This document shows, piece by piece, positions 1 to 9,112 of a stretch of 64,000 nucleotides of DNA. This DNA comes from Halomonas sp. GTDB taxonomy: Bacteria; Pseudomonadota; Gammaproteobacteria; Pseudomonadales; Halomonadaceae. A program made the translations under genes and the position numbers. Location of the stretch: positions 1 to 64,000 of the forward strand of contig NZ_REBQ01000109.1 in NCBI RefSeq assembly GCF_007692655.1. Reading direction: 5' to 3'. Each line of letters begins with the position of its first letter. The first letter of the stretch is position 1. The notes beneath the pieces are model-generated. The model made no database searches. It worked only from the letters and a program-made list of their open reading frames with translations, and was not told the origin of the DNA.

Positions 1-357
1 AATTATCTCAACCAGCCAGTGACGGTGATTGAGCAAGTGTTAACAGGGCGCTACGCCGATGGCTTAGGCGAAGTACAAAACGTGCCAAATCGTATCGACT
101 TCGACCCCTTCCCCTGGCACTCCATGGCGGTTTGGATTCTGACCCAGATGAAGCGCTGGGGCTACATCGAAGGCCATGTTGATTATCAGCAGGTTGCCCG
201 GGACGTGTTCCTGGCCACCGATGCCCAGGATGTCATGCGTGAGCTGGGCTACGACGCCCCTGAAGAGACGTCACGAAACTACGAGATCATGGGTAAAACC
301 TTCGATTACTCCCAGCCTGACGCCTATCTCGAAAGCTTTGCTATTGGCAGGAGCTAA
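1..357 (+). CDS. Nitrate/cyanate ABC transporter substrate-binding protein, C-terminal part
   Basis: The reading frame is open from base 1 and ends with TAA, so the 5' part lies outside the window. The visible 118 residues match the C-terminus of the NrtA/CynA (NrtT-CP, TAT family) periplasmic binding proteins, including a segment FDPFPWHSMAVWILTQM and a C-terminal YLESFAIG. The protein would capture cyanate or nitrate/nitrite in the periplasm and pass it to the permease that starts three bases downstream. Because cyanase closes this operon, cyanate is the more likely ligand. The specificity-determining region is not in the window, so nitrate cannot be excluded. Confidence 0.85.
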   Translation, partial: NYLNQPVTVIEQVLTGRYADGLGEVQNVPNRIDFDPFPWHSMAVWILTQMKRWGYIEGHVDYQQVARDVFLATDAQDVMRELGYDAPEETSRNYEIMGKTFDYSQPDAYLESFAIGRS

Positions 358-359
358 CC

Positions 360-1217
360 ATGGATCGCACGACAACAGAATGGAAAATAAGCTTAAACGT
401 CCGCGCCGGCCTGCTAGCAGTGGTGATTTTAGCGCTGCTATTAGGCCTATGGGAGGGGCTTAACCGGGCACCTATCTTAGGTGGCGGCGCCGAGCTGAGC
501 GAGTATGAAATGCTGCTCGGTGGAGCCGATGAGACAGCCAGTGTGCCGCCTCCCTCCGCTATAATGGTACGCGCCTGGGAACAGCTCTCTGACCCCTTTT
601 ACGACGCGGGTCCCAACGATAAAGGTATTGGTATCCAGCTGGGTTACTCGCTTTATCGCGTACTCGCAGGCTATGTGATGGCCGCCGCCGTGGCGATTCC
701 GATCGGGTTTCTGATTGGCATGTCGCCGCTGGCCTACAAGGCACTCAATCCGTTTATTCAGGTGCTGCGTCCCATCTCGCCCCTCGCCTGGATGCCGCTG
801 GCGCTGTTTATCATTCGCGATGCGGAGGCATCGGCCATTTTCGTGATCTTTATCTGTTCGATCTGGCCAATGCTATTGAATACCGCCTTTGGGGTCGCCG
901 GGGTGCGACAGGACTGGGTTAACGTCGCCCGCACCCATGAGCTGTCATCGTTGAAAACCGCCTTTAAGGTCATTCTGCCCGCCGCGGCACCCACCATCCT
1001 AACCGGTATGCGCATCTCCATCGGTATCGCCTGGTTGGTAATTGTGGCCGCCGAAATGCTCGTTGGCGGCACCGGCATTGGCTACTACGTCTGGAATGAG
1101 TGGAACAATTTGGATCTCACCAGTGTGATCTTCTCCATCTTAATGATCGGTATCGTCGGCATGCTGCTCGATATGTCCTTGGCCTATGTGGCGCGCTTTG
1201 TGAGCTACGCCGAATAA
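360..1217 (+). CDS. Nitrate/cyanate ABC transporter permease (NrtB/CynB-like)
   Basis: A 285-residue integral membrane permease of the NrtB/SsuC/TauC type (BPD_transp_1 fold). An N-terminal membrane segment (about residues 16-30) is followed by a periplasmic stretch and then about five further hydrophobic segments. The EAA loop that contacts the ATPase is visible near residues 195-215 (THELSSLKTAFKVILPAA). The ATG follows AGGAG in the end of the binding-protein gene, with a 2-base gap, so the genes are co-transcribed and probably translationally coupled. It forms the channel for the anion delivered by the upstream binding protein. The cyanate versus nitrate assignment comes only from context. 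Confidence 0.9.
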   Translation: MDRTTTEWKISLNVRAGLLAVVILALLLGLWEGLNRAPILGGGAELSEYEMLLGGADETASVPPPSAIMVRAWEQLSDPFYDAGPNDKGIGIQLGYSLYRVLAGYVMAAAVAIPIGFLIGMSPLAYKALNPFIQVLRPISPLAWMPLALFIIRDAEASAIFVIFICSIWPMLLNTAFGVAGVRQDWVNVARTHELSSLKTAFKVILPAAAPTILTGMRISIGIAWLVIVAAEMLVGGTGIGYYVWNEWNNLDLTSVIFSILMIGIVGMLLDMSLAYVARFVSYAE

Positions 1218-1253
1218 ACTGAGCGAACCCAACGAGCACCCGAGAGGAGTTAA

Positions 1254-2216
1254 ATGATGAGTCACGCTTTTGTCGAAGTTCAGCAAGCAGCCAAGCGTTT
1301 CCCTGGCAACACTAAAGATGCACCGCCGCTAACGGTATTTGAAAACGTTAGCTTCCAACTGCAAAAGGGTGAGTTCGTCTGCATCATCGGCCACTCAGGC
1401 TGCGGTAAATCGACCATCATGAATGCCCTGGCCGGGCTGGATCAGTTCAGCGACGGCTCCATGGTGATGGAAGGTAAAGAGATTAATGGCCCAGGACTTG
1501 AGCGCGGCGTGGTGTTCCAGAACTACAGCCTGCTGCCTTGGCTCACCACTTTGGAAAACGTACGCTTTGGCGTTCGCGCCCGCTGGAAAGCCTGGAGCGA
1601 GCGCGAGGTGACCGAGCACAGCATGAAGTACTTGGAAATGGTGGGGCTGAAAGACGTGGTGGATCGCAAGCCCTCACAGCTTTCCGGCGGCATGCGGCAA
1701 CGGGTCAGCATCGCCCGCGCCTTTGCTACCAAACCCAAGCTACTGCTGCTTGATGAGCCGTTTGGCGCACTAGACGCCCTCACCCGTGGCGTCATTCAAG
1801 ATGAACTGGTCAAGATCTGGACCCACGACCAGCAAACGGTGTTCATGATCACCCACGATGTGGATGAAGCGATCCTGTTGGCTGATCGCATCTTCTTAAT
1901 GACCAATGGCCCTGAGGCACGTATTGCCGAAGCGGTAGAGATCGACCTGCCACGGCCACGCAACCGCGCAGAGATCATCAAGCATCCCAACTTCTATACC
2001 ATCCGCAACTATTTAGTCGACTTTTTGGTTAACCGCTCGGGCGACCTTCGCGTTCAGGAAAACGAATTTAAAGGTATGCATTATCCCCCGTCGATTAATC
2101 CGGTCAACCTGGGCGCAGCGGTTGATGCGCCCACCACCCCGCCAGAGGCAACACCTGCCGCTGGCCATGAAGAAAAACTAGTCAAGTTTACACCTAAGGA
2201 GATTCGTCATGGATAA
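1254..2216 (+). CDS. Nitrate/cyanate ABC transporter ATP-binding protein (NrtD/CynD-like)
   Basis: A 320-residue ABC ATPase. Walker [10 protein letters not shown] lies at residues 46-54, signature LSGGMRQR at 143-150, Walker [13 protein letters not shown] at 163-174 and the switch histidine at about 201 (ITHDVDEA). It lacks the long NrtA-like regulatory domain of NrtC, so it is of the NrtD/CynD/SsuB type, with a Pro/Ala-rich tail after residue 285. GAGAGGAG precedes two adjacent ATG codons (1254 and 1257); either could be used. Its last codons overlap the start of cyanase by 8 bases, which ties the transporter to cyanate use. Confidence 0.9.
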   Translation: MMSHAFVEVQQAAKRFPGNTKDAPPLTVFENVSFQLQKGEFVCIIGHSGCGKSTIMNALAGLDQFSDGSMVMEGKEINGPGLERGVVFQNYSLLPWLTTLENVRFGVRARWKAWSEREVTEHSMKYLEMVGLKDVVDRKPSQLSGGMRQRVSIARAFATKPKLLLLDEPFGALDALTRGVIQDELVKIWTHDQQTVFMITHDVDEAILLADRIFLMTNGPEARIAEAVEIDLPRPRNRAEIIKHPNFYTIRNYLVDFLVNRSGDLRVQENEFKGMHYPPSINPVNLGAAVDAPTTPPEATPAAGHEEKLVKFTPKEIRHG

Positions 2217-2649
2217 GCTCGAAATGCGTCACACCCTGCTCGCCGCTAAAGCGCGTAAAAAAATGAGCTGGGACGATATTGGTAAGGCCGTGGGTATGTC
2301 ACCGGTCTGGGTCGCCTCCGCCTGCTACGGTATGAATAGTGCCAGCGTAGACATTGCACATCAGATTTGTGACACGCTGGGCGTGGAGAGCGATGTCGCC
2401 GACGCCTTGGTGGCCTTTCCCACCAAGGCATGGGATGAAGCAATCCCCCAAGACCCGTTCGTCTATCGCCTTTATGAGGTGGTCGGTGTCTATGGCGAAA
2501 CGCTAAAAGACGTGGTGCAGGAGAAGTTTGGCGACGGCATCATGAGCGCCATCGACTTCACCATGGAGGTGGACAAAATTGAAGACCCCAAAGGCGACCG
2601 GGTATTGCTTACGCTAAACGGTAAGTTCTTGCCCTATAAGTCCTGGTAA
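2209..2649 (+). CDS. cynS: Cyanase (cyanate hydratase)
   Basis: A 146-residue cyanate hydratase, which converts cyanate and bicarbonate to ammonia and CO2 in the cytoplasm. Residues 1-75 form the helical POU-like domain. The C-terminal catalytic domain contains PFVYRLYEVVGVYG. The family's catalytic Arg, Glu and Ser map to R87, E90 and S113, a constant -9 offset from R96/E99/S122 of the E. coli enzyme. The start codon lies inside the end of the ABC ATPase gene, and an AAGGAG site sits upstream. The operon therefore couples import of cyanate with its use as a nitrogen source or its detoxification. Confidence 0.96.
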   Translation: MDKLEMRHTLLAAKARKKMSWDDIGKAVGMSPVWVASACYGMNSASVDIAHQICDTLGVESDVADALVAFPTKAWDEAIPQDPFVYRLYEVVGVYGETLKDVVQEKFGDGIMSAIDFTMEVDKIEDPKGDRVLLTLNGKFLPYKSW

Positions 2650-2652
2650 GAC

Positions 2653-3495
2653 TTAGGTGAAAGGGTCGAGCCTCGCCACGCTGCGTTCAACAGCAGAACG
2701 GTAGCCGCCACCGAACAGCAGCAGGTGATTGAGCAACGGATAGAGCTGAAACAGCGCTTCACGCCTCGGCCAGTCGGCCGGGGCGTAGCTGTTCCAGTAG
2801 GCATCAAAAAACGCCTTCCCCGGCGAGCCAAAGAGCGTCAGCATCGCCACATCCACCTCTGGGTAGTGGCGATACACCGCCGGGTCGATAATCGCTGGCC
2901 CTTTGGTGGTGAAGAGTACATTCCCCGACCATAAATCACCGTGGAGCAGGCTGGGCGGCGCATCAGGCAACCAGCGCTCCAAATCCTGAGCCAAGCGCTC
3001 GATACGCCCGCGCAGTTCGCCGTCCAATAGGCCGCGCTGGTAGCACGCCTCACACAGCGGGAGTAAACGGCGCTCGCGCTGGAAAGCTCGCCCGTCGTTG
3101 AGCGGGGCATTGGGCTGGGGCGTGCGACCGCAGGCATTATTCTGATGCCAGCCGTGGGCGTCACCAATCACGCTGTGCAAACCGCGTAGCCCTTCGCCTA
3201 GCGCTGCTTCGCTTTTCGCCCCACCGGGGACGGCGTCCAACGACTCAATGACCAGCCAGCCCTCTGACAAGCCCAATACTTCCGGCACCACAAGCTGCTC
3301 GCAGGCACTGCGCAAGGTACGCAGTCCCTCAGCTTCACCCCGCAGCCGCGCCGCGTCATCGTGCTTAATCACCACCTGTCCCTGGCACGTCTCCAGGCGA
3401 TAAACGGCAGCAATATCACCCCCACCGAGCGACTGCAAATTGCCAGTGGGAGTTAAGCCGATAGATTCCAATAGCTGGCTCAGGGTGGCATCCAT
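2653..3495 (-). CDS. Fructosamine kinase family protein
   Basis: A 280-residue protein of the fructosamine/ketosamine-3-kinase family (APH-like fold; E. coli YniA type). The catalytic loop HGDLWSGN is at residues 185-192, the metal-binding IIDPA at 202-206 and the ATP-binding lysine in VVIKHD at about 44. The family phosphorylates ketoamine adducts on glycated amines or proteins as a repair step. GGAGAG precedes the ATG. It follows transaldolase on the same strand after about 93 bases containing a weak hairpin, so it may be a separate unit. Its stop codon is 3 bases from the convergent cynS stop. The bacterial substrate is not established. Confidence 0.88.
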   Translation of the reverse strand: MDATLSQLLESIGLTPTGNLQSLGGGDIAAVYRLETCQGQVVIKHDDAARLRGEAEGLRTLRSACEQLVVPEVLGLSEGWLVIESLDAVPGGAKSEAALGEGLRGLHSVIGDAHGWHQNNACGRTPQPNAPLNDGRAFQRERRLLPLCEACYQRGLLDGELRGRIERLAQDLERWLPDAPPSLLHGDLWSGNVLFTTKGPAIIDPAVYRHYPEVDVAMLTLFGSPGKAFFDAYWNSYAPADWPRREALFQLYPLLNHLLLFGGGYRSAVERSVARLDPFT

Positions 3496-3572
3496 GTCAG
3501 ACTCTCCCCATATCGAAATTTGTACCTGATGCTAACCCCGCGCTAGCCGTCGTTAGGGGGGCGCTTAAGCTA

Positions 3573-3596
3573 TAGGCTAATGTATATTTTAGCCTA
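3573..3596 (-). terminator. Weak hairpin at the transaldolase stop codon
   Basis: TAGGCTAA (3573-3580) and TTAGCCTA (3589-3596) form an 8-bp inverted repeat around an AT-rich 8-base loop. The right arm contains the transaldolase stop codon. No U-tract follows on the minus strand, so it may be a processing or mRNA-end structure rather than an efficient terminator. Confidence 0.3.
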
Positions 3597-4542
3597 GCCG
3601 TTTATCGATCAGGCTCTCTAACTCAAGCTGATCGTCGTGGAAGCGGCGGATGCCCTCGGCTAACTTGTCGTTGGCCATGGCGTCTTGATTATGGCCCCAG
3701 CGAAAGGCGGCTTCGCTCAGCGGCTCGACGGGTTTACCGCTGTCTTCACCTGCCTGGATTTGCGCAGCAACGCTCTCTTCAGAGGCCTCCAACTCTTCTA
3801 GCAACGCGGGAGAAATGGTCAGCCGTGGGCAGCCTGCCAGGGCTAGTACCTGCCCGGTATTACGGAAACTCGCCCCCATCACCACGGTGTCGTAGCCGCC
3901 CTGGTTGGCGCGCTGGCAGACGCCTTGCACAAACTTAACCCCCGGGTCGTTTTCCGGCGTGTAGTCACTGCCGGTCTCTTTTTTGTACCAGTCAGTCACC
4001 CGGCCCACAAAGGGAGAGATCAAAAATACCCCCGCGTCAAAACACGCCTGAGCCTGGGCATCGCTAAACAGCAGCGTCAGGTTGCACTGAATGCCTTCCC
4101 GCTCAAGCACCTCAGCGGCACGGATGCCTTCCCAGGTGGAGGCCAGCTTGACCAACACCCGGTCGCGGGAGACGCCGCGGGCATCATACAGTTCGATTAA
4201 CTCGTGGGCCTTGGCAATACTGGCTTGGGTATCAAACGACAGCCGGGCTGCTACTTCGGTGGAAACACGCCCAGGAACGACCGCGGCAATTTCACTGCCC
4301 ATGGCCACCGAAAGGCGGTCAACCGCATGTTTAACCTGCTCTTCACGGCTGCCAGCCGAAGCTTTTACGCTACTTAGCTCCTCATCAATCAGCGTTTGGT
4401 AACCGGCCAAACTAAACGCTTTGAGAATGAGTGAAGGGTTGGTGGTGGCATCCTGAGGCTGATAACGGCGAATAGCATCAAGATCACCTGTGTCGGCGAC
4501 GACAAGCGAATGTTGCTTTAACTGTTGCAGCTGGCTGGTCAT
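3589..4542 (-). CDS. tal: Transaldolase
   Basis: A 317-residue class I transaldolase of the TalB type, which transfers a dihydroxyacetone unit between sugar phosphates in the non-oxidative pentose phosphate pathway. The Schiff-base lysine is K132 in [12 protein letters not shown] and the catalytic aspartate is D17 in VVADTGD. Both positions coincide with E. coli TalB numbering. The start follows GGAG and lies 20 bases after the xylulokinase stop, so it belongs to the polyol operon. There it would help channel xylulose 5-phosphate into central metabolism. Confidence 0.95.
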   Translation of the reverse strand: MTSQLQQLKQHSLVVADTGDLDAIRRYQPQDATTNPSLILKAFSLAGYQTLIDEELSSVKASAGSREEQVKHAVDRLSVAMGSEIAAVVPGRVSTEVAARLSFDTQASIAKAHELIELYDARGVSRDRVLVKLASTWEGIRAAEVLEREGIQCNLTLLFSDAQAQACFDAGVFLISPFVGRVTDWYKKETGSDYTPENDPGVKFVQGVCQRANQGGYDTVVMGASFRNTGQVLALAGCPRLTISPALLEELEASEESVAAQIQAGEDSGKPVEPLSEAAFRWGHNQDAMANDKLAEGIRRFHDDQLELESLIDKRLG

Positions 4543-4562
4543 ACAATCTCCTTGATATGCGT

Positions 4563-6050
4563 TTAAGCGCCGCCATGGCGTTGTTCAAGTGCTGCGCAGT
4601 AGCGCGCATAAATCGGTTGGTAAGCAGCCACTCGCGCCGGTTGGGGGTCAGCCAGCGACTGTGCATCCAGATGGACTAATTTTTCACACAGCGCTTCCAG
4701 GGTGACGCCCTGTGAACGTTGGTCGCACCACGCCGCCTGTATCGCCGCACCCAGCGCGGCCGCATCGGTAATCTCGGGGCAAATCACCTGGGTGCCGGTA
4801 ATATCAGCCACCATCTGCCGCCACACCGGGCTGTTGGCACCGCCGCCGATCAAACGAATTTGGCTGGCCCCAGCGGTTAAATCACCGAGCAATTCTAACC
4901 CATAGCGTAGCCCGAAAGTGGCCCCCTCCACCACGGCTCGGCACAAATTCGCCTGGGTGGTGTTTAAGCTGGTCAAGCCAAGGAAGTCCGCCGAGGCGTC
5001 GGGCAGCATCGGCACTCGTTCGCCATTGAAAAACGGCAGCACGGTCACGCCTTCGGCGCCTATTGGCGAACTCGCCACTTTTTCACTAAAGGCTACCAAA
5101 TCTAAATCAAACAGTTCGCGCACCAGGGAGGTGGCCGAAGTCACATTCATGGTGCAGATCAGTGGCAGCCAGCCGCCAGTGCTGGAGCAAAAGTTGGCCA
5201 CCATGGCGCTTTCACACTCAACGGGTACGTCTGAATAGGCGCATACAGTACCGGAAGTACCCAAACTTAGCGTGATCAGCCCTGGGGTAATATTGCCCGT
5301 GCCAATGGCGCCCAGCATATTGTCGCCGCCCCCAGATGACACGATTACCTGATCACCGAGCCCCAGCTCTCGGGCCGCCTCTGGGCGTACAACGCCCACT
5401 GGTTCATGGGCTTCCAGCACACGGGGCAGCACCCGCGTGGGATCTAACTCGGGGGCAATTTCAGCAAACACGTCAAGCTGCCAGCAACGCTTGCGGGTAT
5501 CAAAATAGCCGGTGCCCGAAGCATCGCCCGCCTCGGTAACCCGTTCGCCGGTTAACCAGTAATTAAGGTAGTCGTGGGGTAGTAATAGGCTCTCGATGCG
5601 CTGATAGGCATTCGGGTGCTGCTCACGCAGCCAAGCGATTTTGGACGCTGTGTAGCCGGTTTGCAGCACCAACCCCAGCTTCTCAAGGCAGCCGACCTCA
5701 CCACCCAAACGGGCGACCAGGTCGGCGTTCTGAGTTCTGGTTTCGGTATCGCACCATAGTTTAGCAGGATAGACTGGCGCGCCATCTGCATCGAGTGCCA
5801 CCATACCGTGCTGCTGACCGGAAACGCCGATGCCCCGTATCTGACTCGCCGCCACTCCCGCGCGCTCCAGCGCGCCAAAAAACGCCCCTTTCAAGGCCGC
5901 CAACCACTCGGCAGGCGCCTGCTCCCGGCGGCCATTTTCGCCTTCGTCCAGGCGATGAGGAGAGCTTGCTTCAGCGAGGATGACTCCCCGCTCAGCGTCG
6001 ATCACCACTACCTTGGTACTCTGGGTACCGCAATCCACCCCGATATACAT
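4563..6050 (-). CDS. xylB: Xylulokinase
   Basis: A FGGY-family carbohydrate kinase of about 495 residues. It has the N-terminal [13 protein letters not shown] phosphate-binding segment, the xylulokinase-type [12 protein letters not shown] motif near residue 80, and the C-terminal [22 protein letters not shown] region. It phosphorylates D-xylulose made by the operon's polyol dehydrogenases. The ATG at 6050 shares a base with the preceding dehydrogenase stop (TGATG); a GTG one codon upstream (6053) is an alternative start. The tight coupling supports a role in pentitol or hexitol breakdown. Confidence 0.94.
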   Translation of the reverse strand: MYIGVDCGTQSTKVVVIDAERGVILAEASSPHRLDEGENGRREQAPAEWLAALKGAFFGALERAGVAASQIRGIGVSGQQHGMVALDADGAPVYPAKLWCDTETRTQNADLVARLGGEVGCLEKLGLVLQTGYTASKIAWLREQHPNAYQRIESLLLPHDYLNYWLTGERVTEAGDASGTGYFDTRKRCWQLDVFAEIAPELDPTRVLPRVLEAHEPVGVVRPEAARELGLGDQVIVSSGGGDNMLGAIGTGNITPGLITLSLGTSGTVCAYSDVPVECESAMVANFCSSTGGWLPLICTMNVTSATSLVRELFDLDLVAFSEKVASSPIGAEGVTVLPFFNGERVPMLPDASADFLGLTSLNTTQANLCRAVVEGATFGLRYGLELLGDLTAGASQIRLIGGGANSPVWRQMVADITGTQVICPEITDAAALGAAIQAAWCDQRSQGVTLEALCEKLVHLDAQSLADPQPARVAAYQPIYARYCAALEQRHGGA

Positions 6051-7537
6051 CACACTGTTCCTTTGGATAACGCCAGCTCCTCTAGGGTAGCCCGTGCGCC
6101 GCGTTCGTGCAGGGAGCTGAGAGTCGCTAAGTAAGCCTCAACAAAGCGGCTGCTGTCGATTAAGTCGCCAAACAACTCGCGGTTTTCGATAAAGGCCGTG
6201 GCTCGCGTGCGGTTCTTAGCGGCAATCGCCATCAGCGGTGCTTTTAATCGATCAACAATTTCGATCGGCTCGCCTTGCTCATCGAACCCTTCAGCGTAGC
6301 GTGCCCAGCTAGCCACCACGGCGGCGCTGCGCTTAATTTCACCACCCTGGGCCAACTGCTGGCGAATCACCGGCACTAGCCATTTGGGAATACGGTCGGA
6401 GCTTTCGGCGCAGAGCCGTGCCAAAGTGTCTTTGATTTGCGGGTTGGCGAAGCGCGCAATCAGCGTCAAGCGGTAGGTTTCCAAATCAACCCCCGGCACC
6501 GGTGCCAGAGTGGGAGTGCCCTCTTCACGCATATAACCCAGCAAAAAATCAACGAACAGAGGATCTTGGCACACTTCATGGGCGTGACGGTATCCCGCTA
6601 AATAGCCAAAATAGGTCAGTGCCTGGTGGCTGGCATTCAGCAGGCGCAGCTTCATCAGCTCATAAGGCTCTACATCCTCAACGACTTGAACGCCTACCTT
6701 TTCAAACGCCGGGCGCCCCAGGGAGAAGTGCTCTTCCAACACCCATTGGGTGAAGGGTTCACACACCACCGGCCAGCCATCCTCTACCCCAAAGCGCTGA
6801 GCCAATTCGTCAATATCCATGGGCGATGTCACCGGGGTAATACGATCCACCATGGCGTTGGGAAAGGCGACCTCTGCCGCCAACCAAGTGCCTAACTCAG
6901 CATCTCGCGCTTGGGCGTAAGCGCCGAACATACGCTTGGCGACATCGCCGTTGCCTTGAATATTATCGCAGGACATCACTGTGAAGGGCGCGACACCCCG
7001 AGTGCGGCGGCGGGCAAGCGCCTCCACCACCAGCCCAAAGGTGGTGGCAGGCTGGGTAGGGTTGGCCAAGTCGGCGCACACCTGTGGGTTATCGAGATCA
7101 AACTCGCCGCTCACCGGATGAAAGTTGTAGCCACCTTCGGTCACCGTTAGCGAAACAATGCGAATCGCTGGATCGGCCATCTGCTCGATCACCGCCTCGG
7201 TCTCTTCCGGTGCAAACAGATAATTGACCATACTGCCGATCACCCGCGGCTCATACTGGCCATCAGGGTGCTTGACCACCAGGGTGTAGAGATACTCCTG
7301 CGCGGCCAAGGTCTGCTGCATGCGTTTATCGCTAGGCATCACGCCCACACCCACAATCCCCCAGTCCAGCGCTTCGCCCTGGTTCATCAAGGCATCCACG
7401 TACATGGCTTGATGGGCGCGGTGAAAGCCACCGACCCCAATATGCACAATGCCAGCAGTCAACGTCTTGCGGTCATAGGTCGGCACCGCAACAGCGGCGT
7501 TTAGCTTGCCCAGGCTGTGATTGTTAAGTTGGGTCAT
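6050..7537 (-). CDS. Mannitol dehydrogenase family protein (long-chain polyol dehydrogenase)
   Basis: A 495-residue polyol-specific long-chain dehydrogenase related to mannitol 2-dehydrogenase, D-arabinitol dehydrogenase and fructuronate reductase. The N-terminal nucleotide-binding segment is GVGGFHRAHQ at residues 34-43. The catalytic Lys-Asn-His segment is visible as KLRLLNASHQAL. It oxidises mannitol to fructose or D-arabitol to D-xylulose with NAD. The frame extends upstream to 7633, but the ATG at 7537 follows GGAGAG and gives the normal family length, so the longer form is rejected. It is coupled to xylB by a one-base overlap. The exact polyol cannot be read from sequence. Confidence 0.92.
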   Translation of the reverse strand: MTQLNNHSLGKLNAAVAVPTYDRKTLTAGIVHIGVGGFHRAHQAMYVDALMNQGEALDWGIVGVGVMPSDKRMQQTLAAQEYLYTLVVKHPDGQYEPRVIGSMVNYLFAPEETEAVIEQMADPAIRIVSLTVTEGGYNFHPVSGEFDLDNPQVCADLANPTQPATTFGLVVEALARRRTRGVAPFTVMSCDNIQGNGDVAKRMFGAYAQARDAELGTWLAAEVAFPNAMVDRITPVTSPMDIDELAQRFGVEDGWPVVCEPFTQWVLEEHFSLGRPAFEKVGVQVVEDVEPYELMKLRLLNASHQALTYFGYLAGYRHAHEVCQDPLFVDFLLGYMREEGTPTLAPVPGVDLETYRLTLIARFANPQIKDTLARLCAESSDRIPKWLVPVIRQQLAQGGEIKRSAAVVASWARYAEGFDEQGEPIEIVDRLKAPLMAIAAKNRTRATAFIENRELFGDLIDSSRFVEAYLATLSSLHERGARATLEELALSKGTV

Positions 7538-7629
7538 GGGGACTCTCCAGCCAAAGCCTAACCTGGCGCGATGGCTATGTTTGAGGTGGTAAATAGAAAC
7601 GGCGTCCGAGCGGCAGCGTAAGTGCCACC

Positions 7630-8415
7630 TCAACTCATCCAGTTGCCGCCATCGACATTAAGGGTCTGGGCGACCACATAATCACTGTCACTGGATGCCA
7701 GAAAGAGCGCCGCGCCAGTGTGATCTTCCGGCACACCCATACGGCCAAACGGTACCGCTTCACCGACTAAGCGCTTCTTCTCGCCGAGCGGGCGATTCTC
7801 AAAGCGGGCAAACAGCGCGTCGACCTCCTCCCACATCGGCGTATCCACCACGCCGGGGGCGATGCCGTTAACATTGATGCGGTATTTGATCAGATCCAAC
7901 CCGCAGGATTGGGTGAGGCTGATCACCGCCGCTTTACTGGCGCAGTAAACGCTTACCAGCGCTTCGCCACGGCGGCCTGCCTGGGAGGCCATATTGATAA
8001 TTTTGCCGCCCTGGCCACGAGCCACCATGGAGCGGGCAACCGCCTGCAGGGTGAAAAACATGCCCTTGGTATTCACCGCAAACTGTTTATCGAAGCTCGC
8101 CTCGGTCACCTCAAGCACCGGCGCCATATCAAACACCGCGGCGTTATTAACCAAAATATCGATACCACCGAAGCGCTGCGTCACTGCCGCCACCATGGCG
8201 TTAATCGAGGCTTGGTCACAGACGTTCAGCTCTACCCCCATGACTTTTTCGGTGGCGGCCTGCTGCTGTAGCGTCGCCACCGCATCATCAATGGCGGCAC
8301 GATCTATATCGGCCACCACCACGCTGGCGCCCTCAGTTAAATAGCGTTGAGCAATGGCTAAACCGATGCCCCGTGCTCCCCCGGTAACCACAGCGATGTT
8401 ATTGGTTAGCTTCAT
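7630..8415 (-). CDS. SDR-family polyol (sorbitol-type) dehydrogenase
   Basis: A classical short-chain dehydrogenase of 261 residues. The cofactor motif TGGARGIG is at residues 11-18, NNAA near 90, and the catalytic Ser144 (NMASQAG), Tyr157 and Lys161 (YCASK) are intact. Similarity to SmoS-type L-iditol/sorbitol dehydrogenases and the operon context suggest oxidation of a hexitol or pentitol to a ketose with NAD. The ATG at 8415 has GAGAG at a good distance; an ATG two codons upstream (8421) is too close to that site. The frame further upstream overlaps the HAD gene and is not used. Confidence 0.9.
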   Translation of the reverse strand: MKLTNNIAVVTGGARGIGLAIAQRYLTEGASVVVADIDRAAIDDAVATLQQQAATEKVMGVELNVCDQASINAMVAAVTQRFGGIDILVNNAAVFDMAPVLEVTEASFDKQFAVNTKGMFFTLQAVARSMVARGQGGKIINMASQAGRRGEALVSVYCASKAAVISLTQSCGLDLIKYRINVNGIAPGVVDTPMWEEVDALFARFENRPLGEKKRLVGEAVPFGRMGVPEDHTGAALFLASSDSDYVVAQTLNVDGGNWMS

Positions 8416-8428
8416 CGTCATGCTCTCG

Positions 8429-9112
8429 TTAGTGTGAAGAGCTAGAAACACTGGACTGCCACTCATCCACCAGTGCTTCCAGACCGTTCATATGCGCTAA
8501 AATGCGCCAGGCGCCAGCCTGTAGTAGCCGCGCAGGCTGTTCTGCATCCACGTGGCTGGCACCGACAAAACCAATCACGCACATGCCTGCCGCGTGGGCT
8601 GCGGTCACCCCCGCTACGCTGTCCTCCACCACCAGGCAGTCCTGCGGTACTTGGCCAAGCTGGGAGGCCGCCAACTGGTAAAGTGCGGGGTCTGGCTTGG
8701 GGTGAGCGACCTGTTCGGCGGTAAAAATGGGCACTTCGCCAAAGGCATCGGCTAACCGTGTGCCGGCCAGCGATGCCACTACACGGCTACGCCGACTGTT
8801 GGAAACCACCGCCTTGCTCAAGGCAATGCCACGCACCGCCTTATCGGCCCCCTCAATGGCTTTAAGCTCCCGCGCCAAGCGGGCCTCAATAGCGGTGTCC
8901 ACCTGCTCGGTGGCATCGGATGGCAATGTATAGCCACTTAACTGTTCGAGATGGCGCAAAATATTGGCGGTAGTCATACCCAATGCCTGGCTAAGCAGCT
9001 TGGTAATCTCAAGATCGGGCAGCCAGCGGCTGAGATACTCCACCAAGGTGCCTTCAGCCAGTGCTTCGCTATCCACCAACACGCCATCGCAGTCAAAAAT
9101 CACCATCTTCAT
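8429..9112 (-). CDS. HAD-superfamily phosphatase/phosphomutase (beta-PGM-like)
   Basis: A 227-residue HAD subfamily IA protein. Motif I DCDGVLVDS starts at D7/D9, motif II is VVSNSRR, the conserved lysine is in HPKPDP and motif III is VVEDSVAGV. The family holds sugar-phosphate phosphatases and beta-phosphoglucomutases. Within this operon it may remove or recycle unwanted sugar or polyol phosphates. It overlaps the upstream ATPase gene by ATGA (4 bases), which implies coupled translation. The substrate is unknown. Confidence 0.88.
   Translation of the reverse strand: MKMVIFDCDGVLVDSEALAEGTLVEYLSRWLPDLEITKLLSQALGMTTANILRHLEQLSGYTLPSDATEQVDTAIEARLARELKAIEGADKAVRGIALSKAVVSNSRRSRVVASLAGTRLADAFGEVPIFTAEQVAHPKPDPALYQLAASQLGQVPQDCLVVEDSVAGVTAAHAAGMCVIGFVGASHVDAEQPARLLQAGAWRILAHMNGLEALVDEWQSSVSSSSH

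Noticed and set aside
7538-7633. N-terminal extension of the mannitol-type dehydrogenase
   Set aside because: The extra 32 residues have no family counterpart and overlap the SDR gene end; the ATG at 7537 has a GGAGAG site.
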